Positions 1-8,470 are shown, numbered from the stretch's first letter. The stretch is 13,044 nucleotides of DNA from Comamonadaceae bacterium (GCA_947461325.1 CANHLD010000034.1:1-13044), one strand, 5' to 3'. The notes: generated by a model not told the origin, from the sequence alone. Numbers and translations: made by a program.

Positions 1-7
1 ACTCCCT

Positions 8-463
8 ATGAAAGTCAGCGACATACTGCGCAGCAAGGGCAACACGCTCTACACCATCGCGCCTTTGACGCCTTTGGCCGAAGCTGTGAAAACCATGGCC
101 GAGCACGACTTGGGTTCTATTCTGGTTATGGACCACGGCGATCTGGTCGGCATTCTGACGTTTCGCGAAGTGATACTGGCGCTCAACAACAACGGTGGTG
201 CTTTGGGCAACACCACCGTGCGAGGCGCCATGGACGACCATCCTTTGACTTGCTCCCCCGACACCGAACTCGACGAAGTACGCCGCATGATGCTCGAGCG
301 CCATGCGCGTTACCTGCCGGTCATGAGCAACCGCCAGTTGATGGGCGTGGTCAGTTTTTACGATGTGGCCAAAGCGGTGGTCGACAGCCAGAACTTCGAG
401 AACAAAATGCTCAAGGCTTACATACGCGATTGGCCCGAGGAGCAGGGCGGCAAGGCAGATTAA
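8..463 (+). CDS. Two-CBS-domain protein
   Basis: A 151-residue soluble protein made almost entirely of a tandem CBS pair, roughly residues 8-62 and 75-130. The motif DLVGILTFREV near the end of the first repeat and QLMGVVSFYDVAKAVV near the end of the second are the typical CBS ending, where a GhhTxxDh-like stretch leads into the last helix. There is no fused enzyme, channel or DNA-binding domain and no signal peptide. CBS pairs usually bind adenosine nucleotides such as AMP, ATP or SAM and act as energy-state sensors, but the ligand cannot be read from this sequence. The ATG lies only 7 bases into the window, so its ribosome binding site cannot be judged and an upstream in-frame start cannot be excluded. 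It lies 84 bases before aroC on the same strand; co-transcription is possible but unproven. Confidence 0.88.
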   Translation: MKVSDILRSKGNTLYTIAPLTPLAEAVKTMAEHDLGSILVMDHGDLVGILTFREVILALNNNGGALGNTTVRGAMDDHPLTCSPDTELDEVRRMMLERHARYLPVMSNRQLMGVVSFYDVAKAVVDSQNFENKMLKAYIRDWPEEQGGKAD

Positions 464-547
464 TTCTTTTTGCGTATCATTTTTAACCGACGTCTTGATT
501 TTGCCGACCTCATTGCTTGAGCTTACCCCTCATGGATAATCCCTCAG

Positions 548-1648
548 ATGAGCGGAAACACCTTAGGCACCTTATTCGCAGTCACCAACTTTGGTGAATC
601 CCACGGCCCGGCCATCGGCTGCGTGATCGACGGCTGTCCGCCCGGTATGGCTTTGAGCGAGGCAGATATCCAGCACGATCTCGACCGTCGCCGCCCGGGC
701 ACCAGCCGCCACGTCACCCAGCGTCAGGAGCCGGATCAGGTGCAAATCCTGAGCGGCGTTTACCAGGGGGTGACCACCGGCGCGCCCATTGCGCTGTTGA
801 TTCAAAACACGGACCAGCGCAGCCAAGATTACGGCGACATTTTGCAAACCTTCCGCCCCGGTCACGCTGACTACACCTATTTGCAAAAGTACGGCGTGCG
901 CGATCCGCGCGGCGGCGGGCGCTCATCCGCACGCTTGACCGCACCCACAGTCGCTGCTGGTGCAGTTGCCAAAAAATGGTTGCTGGAAAAATTTGGCACC
1001 ACCTTCAAAGGCTGCATGACCCAGCTCGGTGAACACCCCATCGGTTTTGAAGACTGGTCGCATGTGCCGCACAACCCGTTTTATGCGCCCATCGCAGATG
1101 TTTCGCATCTGGAAAGCTACATGGACAGTTTGCGTAAAGCGGGCGACTCTTGCGGCGCGCGCATACGCGTGGTCGCGCAGCACATGCCGGTCGGTTTGGG
1201 GCAACCCATTTACGATCGCTTGGACGCAGACATTGCATTTGCCATGATGGGCCTCAATGCAGTCAAGGGCGTAGAAATGGGCGCCGGTTTTGCCAGCGTG
1301 GCGCAGCGCGGTTCTAGCCATGGCGATAGCCTCACGCCCGAGGGGTTTGTTGGCAACAATGCTGGCGGTGTGTTGGGCGGCATCAGCACCGGCCAGGACT
1401 TGGAGGTGAGCATCGCCATCAAGCCGACCAGCTCCATCATGACGCCACGCGACACCATCAACAGCGATGGTGTGGCGACCGAAGTGCAAACCAAGGGCCG
1501 CCACGACCCTTGTGTGGGCATACGTGCCACACCTATTGCCGAAGCCTTGTTAGCGCTGGTGGTCATGGACCATGCCTTGCGACACCGCGCCCAATGCGGC
1601 GATGTGGTGATGCCGCTGTCGCCCATTCCCGCACAGCGCGGCGGTTGA
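548..1648 (+). CDS. aroC: Chorismate synthase
   Basis: Catalyses the last step of the shikimate pathway in the cytosol, the anti-1,4-elimination of phosphate from 5-enolpyruvylshikimate-3-phosphate to give chorismate, using reduced FMN. The 366-residue length is normal for the family. The first signature NFGESHGPAIG is at residues 14-24, with the conserved His at 19. RPGHADYTY begins at residue 103, giving the second conserved His at 106. The Arg/Gly-rich stretch DPRGGGRSSARLT and the late motif with RHDPCVGIRATP also match. The start gives the usual AroC N-terminus (GNTLGTLFAVT). The ribosome binding site is weak: only a GGAT about 10 bases upstream. The next gene, an MFS transporter, starts 4 bases after the stop, so the two are probably co-transcribed. 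Confidence 0.98.
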   Translation: MSGNTLGTLFAVTNFGESHGPAIGCVIDGCPPGMALSEADIQHDLDRRRPGTSRHVTQRQEPDQVQILSGVYQGVTTGAPIALLIQNTDQRSQDYGDILQTFRPGHADYTYLQKYGVRDPRGGGRSSARLTAPTVAAGAVAKKWLLEKFGTTFKGCMTQLGEHPIGFEDWSHVPHNPFYAPIADVSHLESYMDSLRKAGDSCGARIRVVAQHMPVGLGQPIYDRLDADIAFAMMGLNAVKGVEMGAGFASVAQRGSSHGDSLTPEGFVGNNAGGVLGGISTGQDLEVSIAIKPTSSIMTPRDTINSDGVATEVQTKGRHDPCVGIRATPIAEALLALVVMDHALRHRAQCGDVVMPLSPIPAQRGG

Positions 1649-1652
1649 GCGT

Positions 1653-2861
1653 ATGAACACAACGACAGCGCCGCGCGCTACGCGGCGTCAACTGGTGCCG
1701 TTCGCCGCGTTGTCGGCCAGTTATTTCGCGCACATAGGGTTTTTCAACCCTTACTTGCCTTTGTGGCTCAAGCATTTGGGTTTGAGTTTATGGATGATCG
1801 GCTTGCTGACCTCCATGCAGGCGGTCACACGCGTGTTCGCTCCCTATGTCTGGGGCTGGCTCAGTGACCGCAATGGCGCTCGCGTGCCGCTGATGCGCTG
1901 GTGCTCGGGCATGGCCTTGTTGTGCTCGCTCGGTTTGTTGTTTCATCCGTCGCCGTGGTGGCTGGCGGCGGTGTTGTTCGGCATGTTCATTCACACCAGT
2001 GCCATGATGCCCATGAGCGAAGCGGCCATGGCGCACCTAGTTAGCCACATGGGAACCTTGGATGTGCGGCGTTACGGGCGGATCCGTTTGTGGGGCTCTG
2101 TCGGTTTTTTGGTGACGGTGTTTGTCTCGGGTGCCTGGTTTGAAGCGCAAGGCATGTCCGGTTTTCCTTATTGGGCGGTATTGACACTGTTAGCGGTCAA
2201 CATCAGCACTTGGTGCTTGCCGGACAAACGCGAGTCAGTTGCGCATGTGCACGGGCAGGCCGGTTTTTGGCAGGTGTTGCGTCAAGCGCAAAGCCGCTGG
2301 TTCTTTGCCACACTGTTTTTTCATGTGTTGTCGCATGTATCCATCTACACCTTCTTTTCGCTTTACTTGGATGAGCTCGGCTATGGCAAAGACATGATCG
2401 GTATGTTGTGGGCGGTGTCTGTGATTGTCGAGATTATTGGCTTTTTTACGCAAAGCAAATGGATGCATTGGCTGAGTTTGCCCATGTGGTTGTGTGTGTG
2501 TACGGGGTTGATGGTGTTGCGCATGGGCATGACGGCGTTTTATTCGCCGATGTTGCCGGTGTTGCTGCTGGCGCAATGTCTGCATGTGTTCACCTTTGCC
2601 ATTCAACATACCGTCAGCATTGCATGGTTGTCGCAGCATTTCCCAGGCCGTTTGCGTGGCCGAGGACAGGCTTTGTATGCGGTGGTGGGCTATGGCTTCA
2701 CCGGTGTCATAGGCGCTTTAGGCGGCGCAGCGCTGAGTACCCATTTCGGTTTGCAACAGGTGTTTGTCATGGCTATGCCGGTGGCTTTGCTGGCCTTGCT
2801 GTGCGCGTTCAAGTTGAAATCTGTATCTGATATGAAACCTAGCGACACCGCAACTGCATAG
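1653..2861 (+). CDS. MFS transporter, HcaT/PPP-like family
   Basis: A 402-residue inner-membrane protein of the major facilitator superfamily with about 12 predicted hydrophobic helices in two halves, separated by a hydrophilic linker near residues 190-217. The first helix pair (SYFAHIGFFNPYLPLWLKHLG) and the loop 2-3 motif GWLSDRNGARVP, with its Asp at 72, fit the MFS_1-like group that includes E. coli HcaT, annotated as a 3-phenylpropionate permease, and nucleoside:H+ symporter relatives. The substrate cannot be inferred. Adjacency to aroC is not evidence for shikimate transport. It begins 4 bases after the aroC stop, suggesting translational coupling. A 73-base gap follows before the response regulator. 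The C-terminus is a short polar tail. MFS membership is secure; the subfamily is a resemblance judgement. Confidence 0.9.
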   Translation: MNTTTAPRATRRQLVPFAALSASYFAHIGFFNPYLPLWLKHLGLSLWMIGLLTSMQAVTRVFAPYVWGWLSDRNGARVPLMRWCSGMALLCSLGLLFHPSPWWLAAVLFGMFIHTSAMMPMSEAAMAHLVSHMGTLDVRRYGRIRLWGSVGFLVTVFVSGAWFEAQGMSGFPYWAVLTLLAVNISTWCLPDKRESVAHVHGQAGFWQVLRQAQSRWFFATLFFHVLSHVSIYTFFSLYLDELGYGKDMIGMLWAVSVIVEIIGFFTQSKWMHWLSLPMWLCVCTGLMVLRMGMTAFYSPMLPVLLLAQCLHVFTFAIQHTVSIAWLSQHFPGRLRGRGQALYAVVGYGFTGVIGALGGAALSTHFGLQQVFVMAMPVALLALLCAFKLKSVSDMKPSDTATA

Positions 2862-2920
2862 CTATTCGGATTTATCCATTCGAACTTGCGCTGGCTTGGT
2901 TTATTTGTCACTCTCTGACT

Positions 2921-2927
2921 GAGGAGG
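2921..2927 (+). promoter_or_regulatory. Strong ribosome binding site of response regulator
   Basis: GAGGAGG lies 7 bases before the ATG at 2935. It is the best Shine-Dalgarno match among the plus-strand genes and fixes the start of the response regulator. Confidence 0.85.
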
Positions 2928-2934
2928 GTGAACC

Positions 2935-3582
2935 ATGCAGTCACCGGCAGTTTTGATTGTGGAAGACCATCCCATGATGGTTAATGCCTTGCGTGACAGC
3001 ATGCAAGAGGTCTTGCCGCAAGCCAAGTTTTTCCATGCCAACGGCCAAGCGCAGGGGTTGGCGTTGATAGAGCAGCGCGACGACTTTGCGCTGGTGTTGC
3101 TCGATTTGAATTTGCCTGATTCACAAGGCCTCAACACGCTGAATGCCTTTTGTCATGCGCGACCCAATGGCGCATTGATGGTCTTTTCTATGGTGGACGA
3201 CCCGGCTGTTGAAAGTGTGTGTCTGGCAAACCGAGTCACCTATTTGCACAAAACAGAACCGGTGTCGCGCTTGCTCGATACGGTGCTGCAATCCCTGCAA
3301 ACTGCCTTTGCCTACCCGGAGCTACCTCGCGCTACTGTGGTCAAAGCGCACGAGACACCTGCCTTGGCTGTGCAAACCTTATCCCCAAGACAGTTACATG
3401 TGTTGGCTGAGTTGGCTCGGGGCAAAAGCAGCAGTGAAATTGCTCAGCATCTGGGCGTTGAAGAAAGCACAGTGCGAACCCACCTACATGTGATTTACCA
3501 GCGGCTCGGTGTGAAAAACAAAACCCAAGCCTCTGCCATTTACTGGCAGTGGTCACACAGCTTAGGCATCAGCCATGGTTGA
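2935..3582 (+). CDS. LuxR/NarL-family response regulator
   Basis: A 215-residue two-component response regulator: a receiver domain at residues about 5-120 and a LuxR-type helix-turn-helix at about 149-205. The receiver has the acidic pair E10-D11, the phospho-acceptor D57 in LLDLNLPD, the switch Ser at 85 and the conserved Lys at 106 (YLHKTEP), so it should be phosphorylatable. The output domain begins LSPRQLHVLAELARGKSSSEIA and contains ESTVRTHLHVIYQRLGVKNK, the usual recognition-helix region. It is expected to bind DNA as a dimer in the cytosol. Its last 8 bases overlap the histidine kinase gene, which is the obvious partner. Target genes are unknown; the adjacent MFS gene and autoregulation are the simplest guesses. 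Confidence 0.95.
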   Translation: MQSPAVLIVEDHPMMVNALRDSMQEVLPQAKFFHANGQAQGLALIEQRDDFALVLLDLNLPDSQGLNTLNAFCHARPNGALMVFSMVDDPAVESVCLANRVTYLHKTEPVSRLLDTVLQSLQTAFAYPELPRATVVKAHETPALAVQTLSPRQLHVLAELARGKSSSEIAQHLGVEESTVRTHLHVIYQRLGVKNKTQASAIYWQWSHSLGISHG

Positions 3583-5452
3583 GTTCTGCCGGGCTTTCAT
3601 CAAAATTTGTTTTTGTTTCACATGCTGCGGGTTTTTGGGCTTCACTGTTGCCGCAACCGTTACTGAAGACGCAGAGCTTTGGCAATCCCTGCGCGTGGTG
3701 CCAGACCTTTCTGGCAATCTGACACCAGAACAAGCTTGGCAACGCAGTCAAGGCCACCATTCGATCCGTCTGACACATGCGTCGCAAGTGGTAGCGCCTG
3801 CCAACAGCGACCCGCATTGGGCTGCATGGCGAATGAATTCGGCAGCCGCTGCGAAGTTGCCTCTTTGGTTGAGTCTGCAGTCGCCGACCCAAGACCACAG
3901 CGAGTTATGGATTCGTTTTGAAAACGGTCCTTGGCAATGGCAAGCCCCGCTGCATGAAGTTGCATCGCTGGGGTGGGGCAGTGGTCAGTTATTTCCGACT
4001 TGGCCGATTTACGACACCACATTCAGACACATAGATTTGCTGGTTCGCATTGAAGGCGTCAACCGCGTGCAGTTTCCCTTGGTGTTGCAAACGCCTCAGC
4101 AGTTCATGCAGCAGCATTTGAAACTGTGTTTGATGATTGGCTTGGTTCTGAGCGCGCCGGTCTTGGTCACTTTGTATGCGCTGACATTTTTGTCGGTGCT
4201 GACATCGCGCACACTGCGATGGTTTGTGTTGTTGGTTGTCCTGGAGTTGGTCAGTGCCTCTTGGGTTTGCGGCCTCATGAATTTGCTTTGGCCTGAAATC
4301 ACCCGGGTACAAGCCGCTTGGTGGGGTCAAACTGCTTATGGTGTTTTGTTCGGTGTCAGCATCTACCACGCGCAGTCCTTCATGCAAACCGACAAGCATC
4401 ATCCGCGCATGCACTTGGCATTGCATCTGGCTGCGGGTGTGTGGTGGGTGGTTTTGTTTATGTGTATTTATATCTCGCCACATAACCTGCGCAGCGTTTT
4501 GTTGTTTGGCGGCAGTCTGCATGCGTTGATATTGCTGTTCATCAGTCTGTGGTTTTACTGTCAAAGACAAAGTTTGAACGCAGCCGTGTTCGTGTCTGTA
4601 TGGTTGGTTTATCTTTTAGGTATGCAGGTGTACTGGCTATTCAGATCCATGGAATGGCCTTTGATCACCACGCTGGGTGCGCATTTTTTACAGGGGGCGG
4701 TAGTGGCCACCTTGCTGGGGTGGAGTGCTTGTATGCAAGTGATTCATCAGCGCAACCAATTGAATTTGGAAATGCACATAAGCCGCGAGCGTGGCCGCTG
4801 GTTTGCCGCAGCGCACCACGACTTGTGGCAGCCGATGCAAAGCTTGCTGTTGTATGCCAAAGCCATGCTTTATGCTGCACCTCACCGCTATCCCAAATTA
4901 CAAGCAGGCATGCACTTGGCCAGTCAATCGGTTGACGATTTCATGGACTATTTGCGCTTTTGGTCTGACGGCATCGACACTGAATCTTTAAAGCCGGTGA
5001 TCAATGATTTGTTGACTGCTGATGCGTTGCTGCGTCCGTTGGTGGAAGAGATGCGTCTGCTTGCAGAGCAACAACATGTGATGTTGCGCTTTCGACCATC
5101 CTATTGCCAAGTCAGCGTTGAATCCACCCAAGTCAGACGCATGGTGCGTAACTTATTGAACAACGCTTTGCGTTACACACAAGCCGGTGGCAGTGTGTTG
5201 CTGGGTTGTCGCAAACAATCTGGGCGCCTGTGGATTTGGTGCATGGACAATGGCTCGGGCATGTCGACGGCGCAAGTCAACGCCTGCTTCGAGGCCTTCA
5301 CACAATTTGGAAAAACAGAGCAGTCCATGCGAACCTTGGGACTCGGCTTGTACAGTTTCAGGCATTTGGCAGAGCAAATGCAATTCAAAGTGCAATTAAA
5401 AAGCCAGCTCGGCAAAGGCACCATGATCGGGTTTGCCGTGCCTTTGGCTTGA
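3575..5452 (+). CDS. 7TM sensor histidine kinase
   Basis: A 625-residue membrane histidine kinase, the partner of the overlapping response regulator. Visible order: a hydrophobic N-terminal segment at residues about 8-27, likely a signal peptide or anchor and unusually Cys-rich; a periplasmic domain at about 28-180; seven closely spaced hydrophobic helices from about 183 to 390; and a cytoplasmic kinase. This layout resembles the 7TMR-DISM sensors. The H-box is AAHHDLWQPMQSLL with the probable phospho-His at 415. The ATPase part has the N-box NLLNNALRYT (N526, N530), the G1 box DNGSGM at 558-563, an F-box around CFEAFTQFG, and the G2 box LGLGLYS at 588-594. All catalytic motifs are present. 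Unlike many relatives with an HDLRQP H-box, it has no C-terminal receiver domain. The signal is unknown. It ends 6 bases from the convergent murI stop. Confidence 0.93.
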   Translation: MVEFCRAFIKICFCFTCCGFLGFTVAATVTEDAELWQSLRVVPDLSGNLTPEQAWQRSQGHHSIRLTHASQVVAPANSDPHWAAWRMNSAAAAKLPLWLSLQSPTQDHSELWIRFENGPWQWQAPLHEVASLGWGSGQLFPTWPIYDTTFRHIDLLVRIEGVNRVQFPLVLQTPQQFMQQHLKLCLMIGLVLSAPVLVTLYALTFLSVLTSRTLRWFVLLVVLELVSASWVCGLMNLLWPEITRVQAAWWGQTAYGVLFGVSIYHAQSFMQTDKHHPRMHLALHLAAGVWWVVLFMCIYISPHNLRSVLLFGGSLHALILLFISLWFYCQRQSLNAAVFVSVWLVYLLGMQVYWLFRSMEWPLITTLGAHFLQGAVVATLLGWSACMQVIHQRNQLNLEMHISRERGRWFAAAHHDLWQPMQSLLLYAKAMLYAAPHRYPKLQAGMHLASQSVDDFMDYLRFWSDGIDTESLKPVINDLLTADALLRPLVEEMRLLAEQQHVMLRFRPSYCQVSVESTQVRRMVRNLLNNALRYTQAGGSVLLGCRKQSGRLWIWCMDNGSGMSTAQVNACFEAFTQFGKTEQSMRTLGLGLYSFRHLAEQMQFKVQLKSQLGKGTMIGFAVPLA

Positions 5453-5458
5453 GCCTGT

Positions 5459-6277
5459 TTACACGCGAACGACAGGCAAAGACTGATGCAACCAGACTCG
5501 AGCCGCAGTTTGTAAATTGAGGGTTTCGCCGGTGGCCATCAATTGCAAACCGGGTGTGGCTTGACGGCTTAACAGTTGCTGCTCAGAAAGCAATTGCTGC
5601 AAGCGTTTGGCCACAGGCAATCCCGGTTCAACCAATGCCACATCTGCGCCCAGCAAAGACTGAAGTTGAGGTATGGCAAACGGGTAATGGGTGCAACCCA
5701 ACACCAAGGTGTCTATTTCTGCAGCGTTCGTCCCAAATGCGCCCATCGCCGTGACATATTTGCGGCACAACGCCAACACCGCTTGGTCATCCGCTTGTTG
5801 CCATTGCTGTTCAATCGCGTCAGCCAAACCTTCGCAAGCTTGCAACACAAACTCGGCTTGCGGACTCAAACCGGCCAGCAAGTCCTGAAATTTGCTACTT
5901 GATAGTGTGGCGGCCGTTGCCATGACGCCGATGCGTCTGGTTTGGCTTAATACCGATGCAGGCTTGATGGCAGGCTCTACGCCCACAATCGGCAGATCGG
6001 GATTTTCTTCTCTCAACACTTTGATCGCGAGTGCAGTAGCGGTGTTGCACGCGATCACCAACGCTTTGATCTGGTGTTGCTCTTGCAGCAAGTGCAACAC
6101 CGTGCGTGCACGTTGCAAAACGAATGCTTCATCTCGCTCTCCGTAAGGTGCATGCGCACTGTCTGCCAGATAGACAAAGGCTTCGTTCGGCAGTTGTTGT
6201 TGCAGCGCTTGCAAAATGCTCAGGCCGCCGACACCGCTGTCGAATACGCCAATGGGACATTCAGATGTGTCGTTCAT
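5459..6277 (-). CDS. murI: Glutamate racemase
   Basis: Interconverts L- and D-glutamate in the cytosol without a cofactor, supplying D-Glu for peptidoglycan. Counting from the ATG at 6277 the protein has 272 residues, normal for the family. The N-terminal motif IGVFDSGVGGLS is at residues 9-20. The two catalytic cysteines are C77 in IACNTATALA and C195 in LGCTHYPF, and LADSAHAPYGER at about 37-48 is also typical. A longer reading from TTG at 6286 would add MTL and overlap the fumarase stop. I prefer the ATG because it leaves the usual short lead before IGVFDSG, but neither start has a clear Shine-Dalgarno. Translation is therefore probably coupled to fumarase, whose stop codon is only 5 bases upstream. 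Confidence 0.96.
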   Translation of the reverse strand: MNDTSECPIGVFDSGVGGLSILQALQQQLPNEAFVYLADSAHAPYGERDEAFVLQRARTVLHLLQEQHQIKALVIACNTATALAIKVLREENPDLPIVGVEPAIKPASVLSQTRRIGVMATAATLSSSKFQDLLAGLSPQAEFVLQACEGLADAIEQQWQQADDQAVLALCRKYVTAMGAFGTNAAEIDTLVLGCTHYPFAIPQLQSLLGADVALVEPGLPVAKRLQQLLSEQQLLSRQATPGLQLMATGETLNLQTAARVWLHQSLPVVRV

Positions 6278-6282
6278 CAATG

Positions 6283-7833
6283 TCAATGGCTTGTCACAGC
6301 AATGCCTTTGAACTCACCGCTGGCGATGCGTTTAGACCATTCTGCCGGGCCGGTGATGTGTGCGCTGGTTCCGCCTGCGTCCACCGCCACGGTGACCGGC
6401 ATGTCGACCACATCGAATTCATAAATGGCTTCCATGCCAAGGTCGGCAAAGCCCACCACCTTGGCGTGTTTGATGGCTTTGGACACGAGGTAGGCCGCGC
6501 CGCCGACCGCCATCAAATAAGCCGACTTGTGTTTTTGTATGGCTTGAATGGCGGTGGGGCCACGCTCGGCCTTGCCGACCATGGCGATCAAACCGGTTTG
6601 CGCCAGCATCATCTCGGTGAATTTGTCCATGCGGGTGGCCGTGGTCGGTCCTGCGGGGCCGACAGCTTCGTCACCCACAGGGTCGACTGGCCCGACGTAG
6701 TAAATGACGCGGTTGGTGAAATCCACGGGCAGTGGCTCGCCTTTGGCCAGCATGTCTTGGATGCGTTTGTGCGCGGCGTCGCGCCCGGTGAGCATCTTGC
6801 CGTTGAGCAGCAAAGTTTGACCCGGTTTCCAAGCTGCTACTTGTTCGCGGGTCAGGTGGTTCAAATCGACGCGCTGGCTTTTTTGCGTGTCAGGCATCCA
6901 GTTCACTTTCGGCCAGGTGTCCAGCGCTGGCGGATCAAGATAAACAGGGCCGCTACCGTCCATCACAAAATGCGCGTGGCGCGTGGCGGCGCAATTCGGG
7001 ATCATGGCCACCGGCTTGCTGGCGGCGTGCGTCGGGTACATCTTGATCTTGATGTCCAGCACCGTGGTCAAACCGCCCAGGCCTTGCGCGCCTATGCCCA
7101 GCGCGTTCACTTTGTCGTAGAGCTCCAAGCGAAGTTCTTCGGTTTGCGTCAGCTTTTCGCTTTTGGATGACTTGGCTTGCAACTCATACATGTCCAAGTC
7201 GTCCATCAAACTTTCTTTGGCCATCAACATGGCTTTTTCAGCTGTGCCGCCAATGCCAATGCCGAGCATGCCCGGCGGGCACCAACCCGCGCCCATGGTC
7301 GGCACGGTTTTCAGCACCCAGTCCACCAAACTGTCACTGGGGTTGAGCATGACCAACTTGGATTTGTTTTCGCTGCCGCCGCCCTTGGCCGCGACCGTAA
7401 CTTCCAATGTGTCGCCTGGCACCAGTTCGGTGAAGATGACAGCGGGTGTGTTGTCGCCGGTGTTTTTGCGGGCGAACTGCGGGTCGGCGACCACGCTGGC
7501 ACGCAAACGGTTGTCGGTGTGGTTGTAGGCTCGGCGCACGCCTTCGTTGATGGCGTCATCCACGCTACCACTGAAACCCTCAAAGCGCACGCCCATGCCG
7601 ACCTTGAGAAACACATTCACGATGCCGGTGTCCTGGCAGATAGGACGGTGGCCGGTGGCGCTCATTTTGCTGTTGGTCAGGATTTGCGCGATCGCGTCTT
7701 TGGCCGCAGCGCTTTGCTCGCGCTCGTAGGCACGCGCCAAGTGCGCGATGTAGTCCGCCGGGTGGTAGTAGCTGATGTATTGGAGGGCTGCTGCAACGGA
7801 TTCAATCAAATCGTTTTGGGTAATGTGGCTCAT
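6283..7833 (-). CDS. fumA: Fumarate hydratase, class I (iron-sulfur)
   Basis: Hydrates fumarate to L-malate in the TCA cycle using a catalytic 4Fe-4S cluster. From the ATG at 7833 the protein has 516 residues. The three likely cluster cysteines are C66 (RPICQDTGIVNVF), C185 (GWCPPGMLGIGIGGTAEKA) and C281 (MIPNCAATRHAHF). Their spacing closely follows that of E. coli FumA. The C-terminal half carries the beta-domain motif GPAGPTTATRMDKFTEMML and the late FDVVDMPVTVAVDAGG. In-frame starts at 7869 and 7890 would add 12 or 19 residues and overlap the upstream yqhA-like gene. I choose 7833 because the protein then begins MSHITQNDLIESV, like its relatives, although no strong Shine-Dalgarno is seen. 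The symbol marks the class; a name such as fumB would also fit. Confidence 0.95.
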   Translation of the reverse strand: MSHITQNDLIESVAAALQYISYYHPADYIAHLARAYEREQSAAAKDAIAQILTNSKMSATGHRPICQDTGIVNVFLKVGMGVRFEGFSGSVDDAINEGVRRAYNHTDNRLRASVVADPQFARKNTGDNTPAVIFTELVPGDTLEVTVAAKGGGSENKSKLVMLNPSDSLVDWVLKTVPTMGAGWCPPGMLGIGIGGTAEKAMLMAKESLMDDLDMYELQAKSSKSEKLTQTEELRLELYDKVNALGIGAQGLGGLTTVLDIKIKMYPTHAASKPVAMIPNCAATRHAHFVMDGSGPVYLDPPALDTWPKVNWMPDTQKSQRVDLNHLTREQVAAWKPGQTLLLNGKMLTGRDAAHKRIQDMLAKGEPLPVDFTNRVIYYVGPVDPVGDEAVGPAGPTTATRMDKFTEMMLAQTGLIAMVGKAERGPTAIQAIQKHKSAYLMAVGGAAYLVSKAIKHAKVVGFADLGMEAIYEFDVVDMPVTVAVDAGGTSAHITGPAEWSKRIASGEFKGIAVTSH

Positions 7834-7858
7834 AGGTGTCAGTGGTTCAAGGTGAGTT

Positions 7859-8470
7859 TCAATGCTCATGCCCAATGGCACGGGTTTCATTCAACAGTTT
7901 GTCCGTGTAGGCAATCGCCATGGCACTGAGCAGAAAAACAATATGAATAATGGTTTGCCAGATCAAAACTTTCTCATCGTAGTTGGCGGCGTTGATGAAT
8001 GTTTTCAGCAAATGAATAGACGAGATGCCGATGATGGCCATGGCCAACTTCACTTTCAACACTGACGCGTTCACATGGCTGAGCCACTCGGGTTGGTCGG
8101 GGTGTTGTTCAAGGTACATACGAGAAACAAAAGTTTCATAGCCGCCGACGATGACCATGATCAACAGGTTGGAGATCATCACCACATCAATCAAGGCCAG
8201 CACCACCAGCATGATGATGGTTTCATTCAAACCAGTGGGCGCTGCGTCTGCCTTGTAGCCTATGCCGTTGATCAATGCCTGCAACGCGGTCTGGCTGCCA
8301 AAGGCGGCTTCCAACAAATGCACCAGTTCCACCCAGAAATGGAAGGCATACACAGCTTGCGCGGCGATCAAACCCAGGTACAAGGGCAATTGCAGCCAAC
8401 GGCTGGAGAAAATCATTCGCGAAAGTAAAGAGCTTTGGCGTGGCGGGCGTTCTTTGTCAGAGGTTGACAT
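7859..8470 (-). CDS. yqhA: UPF0114/YqhA-family inner-membrane protein
   Basis: An integral membrane protein of unknown function, 203 residues from the ATG at 8470. It matches the remembered E. coli YqhA pattern: SSRWLQLPLYLGLIAAQ at the first helix, the middle LIDVVMISNLLIMVIVGGYETFVS, then the well-kept stretch LKVKLAMAIIGISSIHLLKTF and a last helix with HIVFLLSAMAIAYTDKL. Four hydrophobic helices lie at about residues 27-47, 83-108, 138-157 and 168-188. The N-terminal 20 residues are polar and longer than in E. coli YqhA. A TTG at 8509 would add 13 residues; the ATG is preferred because the extension is not family-like. The gene is first in the minus-strand group and ends 25 bases before the fumarase start. 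No biochemical role is established for the family, and the pairing with fumarase is only context. Confidence 0.9.
   Translation of the reverse strand: MSTSDKERPPRQSSLLSRMIFSSRWLQLPLYLGLIAAQAVYAFHFWVELVHLLEAAFGSQTALQALINGIGYKADAAPTGLNETIIMLVVLALIDVVMISNLLIMVIVGGYETFVSRMYLEQHPDQPEWLSHVNASVLKVKLAMAIIGISSIHLLKTFINAANYDEKVLIWQTIIHIVFLLSAMAIAYTDKLLNETRAIGHEH

Noticed and set aside
6106..7170. A 354-residue plus-strand open frame opposite fumarase and murI
   Set aside because: It is antisense to two clear genes, has His/Arg/Gly-rich composition typical of a reverse-frame shadow in GC-biased DNA, and shows no domain motif.
7177..7929. A 250-residue plus-strand open frame opposite fumarase and yqhA
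   Set aside because: It has the same shadow composition and no motif, and it lies over well-supported genes on the other strand.
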